DNA of 42,910 nt, from the IMG/VR virus record IMGVR_UViG_3300010430_000135, positions 1-42,910 of that record; one strand, given 5' to 3'. The DNA is from a virus. Each line of letters opens with the position of its first letter. Within the stretch, counting starts at the first letter, position 1. Shown here piece by piece: positions 5,385 through 11,736 of this stretch. The translations under genes were made by a program, and so were the position numbers. The notes under the pieces were generated by a model, which worked only from the letters and a program-made list of their open reading frames with translations, ran no database searches and had not been told where the DNA came from.

Positions 5385-6623
5385 ATGTTTAATATAATTG
5401 AGAGTTCAGGATCACCAATTAAGGCTTGGACTAATGGTATACCTGTTGAAGATAGAGCATTAGAGCAGGTCAAGAATTTGGCATCAATGGGTTTCATCAC
5501 CAACCATGTTGCTATAATGCCTGATGTTCATTGGGGTATGGGTGCTACAATTGGCTCTGTAATACCCACTAACAAAGCTATTATTCCTGCGGCTGTTGGT
5601 GTTGATATTGGCTGTGGAATGATGGCTGTAAAGACGAGTATAACCGCATCACAGTTGCCTGATTCATTGGCTGAGATTCGTTCATCGATAGAAAAGAGTG
5701 TACCGCATGGACGTACATCCGCTGGACGTAGATACAATCCAAAGAACGATAGAGGATTATGGTATAATACTCCGAAGATTAATGAAGAACGATTCAAGGA
5801 TTTAAATACAGACCTACAAAGTATTCTTGATATGCTTGGTAAGGCTCAATGGATTAGAAGAGCGTCGGAGAATGCAGTTAATCAGTTAGGTACACTCGGT
5901 ACAGGTAATCACTTCATAGAGTTGTGCTTGGATGAGAACGATGATCTATGGATAATGCTACATTCTGGTAGCCGAGGCATCGGTAATACAATAGGTGATT
6001 ATTTCATCAAAAAAGCTAAGGAGGATATGCAACGTTGGCTGATTAATTTACCTGATGCAGACCTTGCATATATTCCAGAAGGATCTGAGAACTTTGATAA
6101 GTATGTTAAAGCTGTTGAATGGGCCCAAAGGTTTGCAAAGGCGAATAGAGAAATAATGATGCAATCTGTCATTAATTGTTTGAGTGAATATTTCCCTCTA
6201 GATATCTCTATCGAGAAAGAAGCTGTTAATTGTCATCACAATTACATTTCACGGGAGAATCACTTCGGTAAAAATGTATGGATAACTCGTAAAGGTGCAG
6301 TACGTGCTAGAGAAGGCGAGTTAGGTATAATTCCTGGTAGTATGGGTGCAAAAAGCTTTATCGTAAAAGGTAAGGGTAACCCTGAATCATTCTGCTCATG
6401 CTCACATGGTGCTGGTCGTATAATGAGTCGTATGAAGGCAAAGAAAACTATTAGTTTGGATGAGCATATCAAAGATACAGAAGGTGTGGAATGTAGAAAA
6501 GATTCTGACGTTATCGACGAAACACCAAAAGCATATAAGGATATTGATGCTGTCATCGCAGCTCAATCGGATTTAATTGATGTAGTTCACACACTAAAAC
6601 AAGTTGTATGTGTAAAGGGCTAG
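5385..6623 (+). CDS. rtcB: RNA-splicing ligase RtcB
   Basis: 412 residues, the normal length for a bacterial RtcB. It joins RNA 2,3-cyclic-phosphate ends to 5-OH ends using GTP and manganese. Visible motifs are PDVHWG (46-51), VDIGCGM (73-79, metal-binding C77), GTGNHF (171-176), HSGSRG (192-197), NCHHNYISRENHFG (281-294) and CSHGAGR (338-344), where H340 is the expected guanylylated histidine. All key residues appear intact. It is first in an operon with endonuclease I and two LRR genes, driven by an operator promoter. In a phage that carries tRNAs, RNA repair after host anticodon-nuclease attack is a plausible role (inference). Confidence 0.96.
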   Translation: MFNIIESSGSPIKAWTNGIPVEDRALEQVKNLASMGFITNHVAIMPDVHWGMGATIGSVIPTNKAIIPAAVGVDIGCGMMAVKTSITASQLPDSLAEIRSSIEKSVPHGRTSAGRRYNPKNDRGLWYNTPKINEERFKDLNTDLQSILDMLGKAQWIRRASENAVNQLGTLGTGNHFIELCLDENDDLWIMLHSGSRGIGNTIGDYFIKKAKEDMQRWLINLPDADLAYIPEGSENFDKYVKAVEWAQRFAKANREIMMQSVINCLSEYFPLDISIEKEAVNCHHNYISRENHFGKNVWITRKGAVRAREGELGIIPGSMGAKSFIVKGKGNPESFCSCSHGAGRIMSRMKAKKTISLDEHIKDTEGVECRKDSDVIDETPKAYKDIDAVIAAQSDLIDVVHTLKQVVCVKG

Positions 6624-6632
6624 GAGGTTGTT

Positions 6633-7361
6633 ATGGTTATTATTACGCTACTAGCACTGCTGGTAACATTGATTCCTGTGGAGAGTTCTGCATTAAGTCA
6701 AAAGAGCTTTCGTCAAGCAAAACAGGGTATGTTGCGAGTCTATGCTAGAGACAAGGAAACCTTCTACTGTGGATGTAAATACTATGAGCAAGATGGTACT
6801 TCTGATCCGAGTCTTAGTTCCTGCAGGTACGAACCCAGAAAGAATGCAAAGCGTGCTTCCCGATTAGAGTGGGACCATGTAGTGCCTGCCTCCTACTTTG
6901 GCAAGATGATGCCGTGTTGGGAAAAGGGGGGACGTAAGGAGTGTAAGAAGTATCCGTTGTTTAAGCAGATGGAAGCAGACATGCACAACTTAGTGCCGAG
7001 CATCGGAGAGATTAACGGAGACAAGAGCAACTACCTGTTCGATGAGATTCCAGGAGAAGCTCGCAAGTATGGAAGCTGTGACTTTGAAGTGGATACAAAG
7101 AAGCGTGTTGTAGAGCCTAGAGAGGAGATTAGAGGGGATATAGCGCGTAAGTGGTTCTATATGTCAGAGAAGTATTCCATGCCTATGCCACAGAGTTTAT
7201 ATCTACGTATGAAGCTATGGCACGAGAATGATCCGGTGACTTACGAGGAACGCGCATTGAATCAAAGAATTGGGTGGATACAAGGGAATGAGAATAAATA
7301 CGTGAAGGATAGGGATCTGCAGGTTGTGGGTATCGAAAATCAGAAGGCGTTTGTTAGATAG
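6633..7361 (+). CDS. endonuclease I family nuclease with signal peptide
   Basis: 242 residues, of usual length for the EndA/Dns family. An N-terminal hydrophobic segment (ITLLALLVTLIPVESSA, about 4-20) looks like a signal peptide cut after ESSA, so the mature enzyme should be periplasmic or secreted and disulphide-rich (C46, C48, C64, C95, C104). The active-site block is LEWDHVVPASYFG (78-90, general base H82), followed by DMHNLVPSIGEINGDKSNY (116-134) and a C-terminal GWIQGNENKYV. The family cuts double-stranded DNA without sequence preference. In a phage it might degrade DNA outside the cell or protect the infected cell. It is ten bases from rtcB and shares the phage ribosome site. Confidence 0.93.
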   Translation: MVIITLLALLVTLIPVESSALSQKSFRQAKQGMLRVYARDKETFYCGCKYYEQDGTSDPSLSSCRYEPRKNAKRASRLEWDHVVPASYFGKMMPCWEKGGRKECKKYPLFKQMEADMHNLVPSIGEINGDKSNYLFDEIPGEARKYGSCDFEVDTKKRVVEPREEIRGDIARKWFYMSEKYSMPMPQSLYLRMKLWHENDPVTYEERALNQRIGWIQGNENKYVKDRDLQVVGIENQKAFVR

Positions 7362-7370
7362 GAGGTTGTT

Positions 7371-8324
7371 ATGAATGGTTACATAGAAGAAGCATTTGAT
7401 AATTGGGATATCGATATGCTAAAGAATGCTGTAGATAATGCTAAAGAGTTGTATTTTAAAACATTACACACTGGTGATGCGAAGCAATTATGTCGTATTT
7501 TACAAAAGAATTCAACGGTTAAGAGGTTGAATCTTTCTTGGTGTGAACTTGATAAAAAACAAATAGAATTTTTTATTGAGATGCTAATGAAAAATTCATG
7601 TATTGAAGTGCTGACTTTTGATCATGTGTTTAGAGATCATGAGGAGTTATCTAGAATATTTAAGGCAATAAAAACAAATAATTCTATCAAAGAATTAATC
7701 GTGAAGAATAACACATTGTCTATAGAGCGATGTTCGATTTGTGAATCAGTAGAGAAATTTTGTTATTGTGATGATTGTGGGGATATTGATGGAGGATGTT
7801 TTACATACGACCCATACTGCAACTTTGATACAGCAACTTCAATTCGTGATATGCTATTAGTTCATGATTCATTAGTCTTTTTAGATTTATCAGATTGTGA
7901 ATTTACAAGCTTACGTGCCGATGAGTTTAGAATAATATTCTCAGCTCTGAAGGGGGATGAATCAAAATTAGAAATATTGAAATTCGATGGGAATAGACTG
8001 CAGACAAACATAGATATTGTAACTGATGTGATGCGTACGAATCGTCATCTAAAAAGACTGATACTAAAAGAAAATCATATAGGCGATCAAGGGGCTGACG
8101 GCATCGCACAGATGTTGACGAGTAATACAACGCTTGAATGGTTAGACCTTCGTAAGAATGTATTAACGGACGAAGGAATCTTCGTAATCGCTGAAGCACT
8201 GAAGTATAACAAAACGCTGAAACATCTTCTGATCGGCGGGAATCAGTTTTCTGATAAAGGAATTGCAGCGTTAAATGATGCAAAAGAAACGAATGGAACG
8301 CTTGGTGCCCTTAGTGTGAAATAA
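7371..8324 (+). CDS. leucine-rich-repeat protein with cysteine-rich insert
   Basis: 317 residues. LRRs of the ribonuclease-inhibitor kind occupy about 30-118 and 155-317, with textbook units such as LKRLILKENHIGDQGADGI and LEWLDLRKNVLTDEGIFVI near the end. Between them, at 121-150, is a cysteine cluster C-x2-C-x6-C-x-C-x2-C with further C143 and C150, probably a metal-binding knuckle inserted in the solenoid. There is no signal peptide. It follows endonuclease I by ten bases and is a close paralogue of the next gene (same layout, many identical segments such as LEILKFDGN versus LEVLKFDGN). Binding partner unknown; a role against host factors is only a guess. Confidence 0.8.
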   Translation: MNGYIEEAFDNWDIDMLKNAVDNAKELYFKTLHTGDAKQLCRILQKNSTVKRLNLSWCELDKKQIEFFIEMLMKNSCIEVLTFDHVFRDHEELSRIFKAIKTNNSIKELIVKNNTLSIERCSICESVEKFCYCDDCGDIDGGCFTYDPYCNFDTATSIRDMLLVHDSLVFLDLSDCEFTSLRADEFRIIFSALKGDESKLEILKFDGNRLQTNIDIVTDVMRTNRHLKRLILKENHIGDQGADGIAQMLTSNTTLEWLDLRKNVLTDEGIFVIAEALKYNKTLKHLLIGGNQFSDKGIAALNDAKETNGTLGALSVK

Positions 8325-8352
8325 GAAGGCGTTTGTTAAATAGGAGGTTGTT

Positions 8353-9333
8353 ATGAATAATTATGTATTTAAAGCACTATGTGAATGGGATTCTAGTTTA
8401 CTCAAAGAAGAGTTAAGCAAGATCAATGACGTATCGTTTATTTCTGAGCCATTAGAGCAAGAATTTAGAATAGGTGAGCTACGTACAGGAGATGTCAAAG
8501 CTTTATCCGAAGCGCTGAGAGATAATGTAACTTTGAAGCGGTTGAATCTTTCTAAGAATGTTTTACATAACAAAGCAGCACGGTATATTGTTGATCTACT
8601 TGAGCATAACTCATGTTTAGAAGATCTTGTCATAGAGGGCGTTATAAGAGATCCAGAAAGTATTCAGGAAATATTTCTTGGCATTAAAAATAACTCGTCT
8701 CTACATTCCCTCAGTATAGGTAGAAGCCTTATATCCCAGGATGTATGTAAGGAGTGTAAACTTGAGCGGAAATATTGTGGTGGCTGCGATGACAATGACG
8801 TTAATAATTATGAGCCTTATTGTGACTATAAAAGTGCACAGGCTATACATGACGGTTTAGTGAATAATAGTCCATTAAGATTTCTCGATTTATCCAACTG
8901 TGATTTTTCTGATGATTTTAGAAAACAAGAATTGGAAATAATATTCTCTGCTTTAGCCCAGGATAAATCCAAATTGGAAGTACTTAAGTTTGATGGGAAT
9001 TTAGTGCATGAAAGTATTGATACACTTTCTGATTCAATGAGAACTAATCATCATTTAAAACGTTTGATACTAAAAGGTAATACTATAAGTGATGATGACG
9101 TTGATAGTATTTCTCAAATCATAACAAACAATACAACTCTGGAGTGGTTGGATATAAGAAGCAACTATATCACTGATCGAGGAATCCAAGTTATAGCTGA
9201 GGCCCTAAGATACAATAAAAGAAAAATATACTTACTTTTGGAGAGAAACGAGATTACAGAAGAAGGTATTAGAACACTAAAGGATTCCATGGCAGTGAAT
9301 TATAATTTTTCATGCGATATAATACGATCCTGA
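8353..9333 (+). CDS. leucine-rich-repeat protein with cysteine-rich insert (paralogue)
   Basis: 326 residues, same order of parts as the 7371 protein: N-terminal LRRs (LKRLNLSKNVLHNKAARYIV), a cysteine cluster at 132-157 (C-x2-C-x6-C-x2-C plus C157), then LRRs LKRLILKGNTISDDDVDSI and LEWLDIRSNYITDRGIQVI. The 28-base stretch before its start, GAAGGCGTTTGTTAAATAGG and onward, copies the end of the endonuclease gene plus the ribosome site seen before 7371. The pair therefore arose by a tandem duplication that carried the junction along. It is the last gene of the operon, followed by a large inverted repeat. Confidence 0.8.
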   Translation: MNNYVFKALCEWDSSLLKEELSKINDVSFISEPLEQEFRIGELRTGDVKALSEALRDNVTLKRLNLSKNVLHNKAARYIVDLLEHNSCLEDLVIEGVIRDPESIQEIFLGIKNNSSLHSLSIGRSLISQDVCKECKLERKYCGGCDDNDVNNYEPYCDYKSAQAIHDGLVNNSPLRFLDLSNCDFSDDFRKQELEIIFSALAQDKSKLEVLKFDGNLVHESIDTLSDSMRTNHHLKRLILKGNTISDDDVDSISQIITNNTTLEWLDIRSNYITDRGIQVIAEALRYNKRKIYLLLERNEITEEGIRTLKDSMAVNYNFSCDIIRS

Positions 9334-9387
9334 TCGGGACGTTATTGTATATTTATATTTAATACGAGCATAATGCTCCCGATCAGG
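9329..9387 (+). terminator. inverted repeat at the end of the LRR operon
   Basis: CCTGATCGGGA (9329-9339, overlapping the LRR stop codon) and TCCCGATCAGG (9377-9387) are perfect 11-base complements with an AT-rich 37-base loop. No T-run follows, so it may be a stability element or a factor-dependent terminator. A second stem GAGTTGTT / AATAACTC and more small stems lie within 9390-9450, before the next gene. Confidence 0.5.
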
Positions 9388-9455
9388 GTGATGAGTTGTT
9401 AGGGAAATCCGAATAACTCAGTTGCCGAGCAATCCTCAGTAGTTGAGCTGTCAAG

Positions 9456-9704
9456 TAATCCTTTACAACTGCCAGCAATAAAAGGAAAATAATATGAGTA
9501 ATGAGTATGATCTACGGATCGAGAAACTGAAGGAGTTAGAATCAAGAATTGGCGCTCGGTCTATAGTATCGGATTATGCTGACAGGTCACAATGTGCAGT
9601 GGATAATGTTCAGTATGGATACAATATTGAAGAGGGTATTATTACTATAAAATGTGTTCTATCCTTTGATGCATCACTTGTTTAATAATCCTTTACAACT
9701 GCCA
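9456..9704 (+). repeat. 19-bp direct repeats bracketing a small gene
   Basis: TAATCCTTTACAACTGCCA occurs at 9456-9474 and again at 9686-9704. The first copy lies just before the ribosome site of the gene at 9494-9685 and the second starts one base after its stop codon. The arrangement suggests the gene with its flank can be gained or lost by recombination between the repeats. Confidence 0.7.
9494..9685 (+). CDS. small hypothetical protein
   Basis: 63 residues: MSNEYDLRIEKLKELESRIG, a helical charged N-terminus, then a short predicted beta region (YNIEEGIITIKCVLSFDASL). The ribosome site AAAGGA is at suitable spacing. The gene is held exactly between two 19-bp direct repeats (9456 and 9686). 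No family recognised. Confidence 0.6.
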   Translation: MSNEYDLRIEKLKELESRIGARSIVSDYADRSQCAVDNVQYGYNIEEGIITIKCVLSFDASLV

Positions 9705-9746
9705 ACCAATCTCACATAGTGCATACAATACACACATGGTAGCGCT

Positions 9747-9989
9747 ATGGAATACAACGACACAGAACCAACAGAATATTCATTCCACACAACAAACAAG
9801 TACGAAGCTAAGTGCATGATGGTAGCTATGGATATGGCTGGCGCAATCGGATCGTGCTACTACGATGTACTACGCAATAAGTACAAGCATCAAGAGGGAA
9901 TGACAGAAGAACAATATACCATGTACGACGATATATCTGAAAGATTGATAGAACACTTCCAAGACTTCGAATGGTTACAAGAGGGATAA
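9747..9989 (+). CDS. small hypothetical protein
   Basis: 80 residues, mostly helical and acidic, with MMVAMDMAGAIGSCYYDVLR (about 24-43) and a C-terminal EEQYTMYDDISERLIEHFQDF helix. The pattern resembles small phage helical proteins that follow a Y..L....Y..E..T.EQY..Y..I...L logic, but I cannot name a family. The ribosome site is weak (GGTAG). It is followed at once by a strong terminator. Confidence 0.55.
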   Translation: MEYNDTEPTEYSFHTTNKYEAKCMMVAMDMAGAIGSCYYDVLRNKYKHQEGMTEEQYTMYDDISERLIEHFQDFEWLQEG

Positions 9990-9993
9990 AAAA

Positions 9994-10023
9994 ACGCGCC
10001 CCGGGTTTAAAAGGGCGCGTTTT
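9994..10023. terminator. strong bidirectional terminator
   Basis: ACGCGCCC (9994-10001) pairs perfectly with GGGCGCGT (10013-10020). A-run before and T-run after make it work on both strands. It ends the plus genes 9494-9989 and the convergent minus genes at 10069-10405. Confidence 0.9.
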
Positions 10024-10068
10024 AACGGTGTACTACAACTACTTTCGGGATGGTAATTGTAGGCTAGA

Positions 10069-10260
10069 TCAAGTATATTCACGGAGGAGTGATACTAATC
10101 GATCTAATTTATCTTCGATAATACAGGACAGTACAAGAATTGCAAGATCCTTTTTATCTGCAGATATCGTGTCACATATATTAAGAGCATGTAGCAATGA
10201 TGCTATCTCTTCCTCAGTGTGATGTAATACTAGTGTCTTACCTTCCATGAACTTGTCCAT
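10069..10260 (-). CDS. small hypothetical protein
   Basis: 63 residues, MDKFMEGKTLVLHHTEEEIA then LLHALNIC and KKDLAILVLSCIIEDKLDRL, a plausible amphipathic helical protein. It overlaps the end of the upstream minus gene by 23 bases in another frame, and no clear ribosome site is seen, so it may be translated by coupling. It ends before the bidirectional terminator. The plus-strand ORF 9971-10222 over it begins inside the neighbour and is rejected. Confidence 0.5.
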   Translation of the reverse strand: MDKFMEGKTLVLHHTEEEIASLLHALNICDTISADKKDLAILVLSCIIEDKLDRLVSLLREYT

Positions 10261-10405
10261 TATGGGTTGATGTGTAACGCGTAGTATTCTCTAGTCTATC
10301 AAAATAATGCTCCATAGAGATACTACTAAGTATCAACAGTAATACTACAGTTGTGCCCAGAATTAAAGTATAGTAAGGAATATCAGTATGATGTTTGTTA
10401 TGCAT
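10238..10405 (-). CDS. small membrane protein
   Basis: 55 residues from the ATG at 10403-10405, preceded by TTAGGAGGTCGCC. One hydrophobic helix, YTLILGTTVVLLLILSSI (about 12-29), follows a basic, histidine-containing N-terminus (MHNKHHTD). The C-terminal tail is polar. It is transcribed leftwards from the divergent operator region at 10457-10500. Function unknown. Confidence 0.55.
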   Translation of the reverse strand: MHNKHHTDIPYYTLILGTTVVLLLILSSISMEHYFDRLENTTRYTSTHNGQVHGR

Positions 10406-10456
10406 GGCGACCTCCTAAGTCAGTTGAGTTGCTATTTATACATAGAACTGATATGC

Positions 10457-10500
10457 TGTAAACACTAATGGTACGATAAAATGAACATTAGTGCTTAATG
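10457..10500. promoter_or_regulatory. divergent control region with two inverted CACTAATG operators
   Basis: CACTAATG at 10463-10470 (extended form CTGTAAACACTAATGGTA) and its inverted copy CATTAGTG at 10486-10493 (extended form TTAAGCACTAATG on minus) face each other across 15 bp. The region separates the leftward 10405 gene from the rightward 10527 gene. Promoter boxes are weaker than at other operator sites: TACGAT follows the first copy but the -35 is poor. Confidence 0.55.
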
Positions 10501-10526
10501 TAATATAAATGTAACATGTGGTTAAT

Positions 10527-10979
10527 ATGGAAGAAAAATCCCCAAAGCCTGTAATGGGAAGACCAAAGATACAACTAAGCGATTTGCCTGAAGGATGGAA
10601 GGAAAAGATGCTGGAACACGCAAGAGAAGGTGCCACAGACATAGAGCTGAGAGTAGATGTTTTGGATTGTATTAGTCATAAAACATGGGAAAGGTTAATT
10701 AATGAGGAAGATGACTTTCTAGAAACCGTAGAAACATGTCGTGAACTATCAGAGGCTTACATGACTAAGCTGGGTAAAAATGGTATTACAAGCGAAGGTC
10801 AATTTAGAGCTAATGTGTATCAATTCATGATGCAGAATAAATATAGATGGACAGAGAGAAGAGAGATTACCGGTGACTCAAAGAAGCCCGTTGTTGTGGA
10901 GAATATAAATACAGAAGTCTCAAAAGACCAGTTGGAAGCAATGCGTAAGGCACGTGTAGATATATTGGACGATGTATGA
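10527..10979 (+). CDS. terminase small-subunit-like protein
   Basis: 150 residues from ATG 10527; a GTG nine bases earlier is possible. It starts MEEKSPKPVMGRPKIQLSDL with the GRP motif common at the start of small terminase and related phage DNA-binding proteins, then a helical domain EGATDIELRV...ISHKTWERLINEE, a predicted helix-turn-helix, and FRANVYQFMMQNKYRWTERR near the end, typical of small terminases of this kind. If so it recognises packaging sites for the large subunit at 21055, though ten kilobases separate them, which is unusual. No ribosome site is obvious. Confidence 0.6.
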   Translation: MEEKSPKPVMGRPKIQLSDLPEGWKEKMLEHAREGATDIELRVDVLDCISHKTWERLINEEDDFLETVETCRELSEAYMTKLGKNGITSEGQFRANVYQFMMQNKYRWTERREITGDSKKPVVVENINTEVSKDQLEAMRKARVDILDDV

Positions 10980-11146
10980 TTGATGCGTTGTGGAAGATTG
11001 TACTGGTTGTGGGGTATACAGCCTTTGTGTTAGTGCCGGTGCTTATGTTCCTGATACCGATTACGTTGTTTGTTATTAGCCCGTTGTTCCTTGTTATGGC
11101 AGTGGTGGGTTATTGGGATGAAGTCCATGCAGGTAAGGCTCAGTAG
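10976..11146 (+). CDS. small membrane protein ending inside tRNA-Cys
   Basis: 56 residues. The start overlaps the previous stop as ATGA (10976-10979). Two hydrophobic stretches, IVLVVGYTAFVLVPVLMFLI (about 8-27) and ITLFVISPLFLVMAVVGYW (29-47), make it an integral membrane protein; holin-like size and shape but no proof. Its TAG stop (11144-11146) is made by nucleotides 8-10 of the tRNA-Cys gene, so RNA processing of the tRNA would remove the stop codon from the mRNA. The 14238 gene shows the same arrangement. Confidence 0.6.
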   Translation: MIDALWKIVLVVGYTAFVLVPVLMFLIPITLFVISPLFLVMAVVGYWDEVHAGKAQ

Positions 11147-11210
11147 CAAAGTGGTAATGCACTGGATTGCAACCCCAGCATCGTTGGTTCGATTCCAGCC
11201 TGGGCCTCCA
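11137..11210 (+). tRNA. tRNA-Cys (GCA)
   Basis: Acceptor arm GGCTCAG / CTGGGCC (one G-U pair), D-arm GCAAAGTGGTAATGC, anticodon loop TTGCAAC with anticodon GCA, T-arm with GGTTCGATTCC, and encoded CCA at 11208-11210. The anticodon stem has one mismatch (A-C) next to the loop. Length is 74 nt. It overlaps the end of a membrane-protein gene and is followed two bases later by a promoter. Confidence 0.88.
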
Positions 11211-11212
11211 AC

Positions 11213-11240
11213 TTGACTTTAAGCACTAATGTTGTATATT
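11213..11240 (+). promoter_or_regulatory. promoter of the structured RNA, with CACTAATG operator
   Basis: TTGACT (11213-11218), a 16-bp spacer that includes TTAAGCACTAATG, TATATT (11235-11240). Expected start near 11247. No ribosome site or gene follows, only a folded RNA and a terminator. Confidence 0.7.
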
Positions 11241-11246
11241 GACTCT

Positions 11247-11476
11247 GAAGTTTGGAAGAGAGCGATTGCTCGCCCCCTTCCTGTGGGACTGACTACTCAA
11301 GCTCATCAATGATTTGCTTAAGTAACTTAAGGATGTCGAGGATCAGGCGAGTGATCCTCATAATGTCATCGGCGAAGTATTGACAACAATACTGATGACA
11401 TTATTCTGACAAAGAAACCTTATATGGTAGATTTTAAAAGAGACAACGGGGTGGCTTCGGTTGCCCTGTTTTTTTT
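11247..11476 (+). ncRNA. predicted structured non-coding RNA with possible pseudoknot
   Basis: A promoter (11213-11240) and terminator (11447-11476) bracket about 230 bases without a credible ORF. Perfect stems: GGAAG/CTTCC (11254-11258 with 11277-11281) enclosing GAGC/GCTC; GAGGATCA/TGATCCTC (11338-11345 with 11352-11359); ATAATGTCATC/GATGACATTAT (11360-11370 with 11394-11404); within the last, AGTATTG/CAATACT (11376-11393) with loop ACAA. The loop GGCGAG (11346-11351) is complementary to CTCGCC at 11269-11274, so a loop-loop or pseudoknot contact is possible. GGCGA repeats as an internal bulge at 11371-11375. It does not match tmRNA, RNase P, 6S or SRP RNA as I know them. Confidence 0.6.
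11447..11476 (+). terminator. rho-independent terminator with TTCG tetraloop
   Basis: CGGGGTGGC, loop TTCG, GTTGCCCTG (with G-U pairs), then eight T residues (11469-11476). The same TTCG-capped design occurs at 27191-27214 after the capsid gene. Confidence 0.85.
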
Positions 11477-11679
11477 ACGCATTCAGTTAGTCACAATCCG
11501 TGACCATCTATCAATGTTCTATGCCGCATAGCACTACCATGTTGGATTGAGTATGTAATATGCATACAAGAAATGACAGTTTTGTGTGTTCGTAGTCGGT
11601 ATACATACAAGAATTAGGGTTTTATGTGCACGTATGTACGTATGTCCAAATCTTTTTTCACAAATAGTACAACTTTATG
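11477..11679. other. gene-free stretch with imperfect direct repeats
   Basis: No ORF with a ribosome site is seen. Two imperfect copies of a sequence of about 33 bases begin at 11562 (CATACAAGAAATGACAG...) and 11603 (CATACAAGAATTAGGG...), each ending in CGTA. GTATGTACGTATGT follows near 11633. They could be protein-binding sites or the remains of a duplication. Confidence 0.4.
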
Positions 11680-11708
11680 TTGACAGTGTTAAACACTAAT
11701 GGTAGAGT
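11680..11708 (+). promoter_or_regulatory. operator-containing promoter
   Basis: TTGACA (11680-11685), a 17-bp spacer containing TTAAACACTAATG, TAGAGT (11703-11708), preceded by ACAACTTTATG and followed by the standard leader TAACGCAAATAGGAGG. Near copy of the 5328 promoter. It drives the gene at 11737 and probably the genes after it. Confidence 0.8.
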
Positions 11709-11736
11709 GTGTTTGTAACGCAAATAGGAGGTTGTT

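Noticed and set aside
11298-11400. 24-codon ORF starting at the ATG near 11310 in the structured RNA
   Set aside because: No ribosome site, and the bases are better explained by perfect stems.
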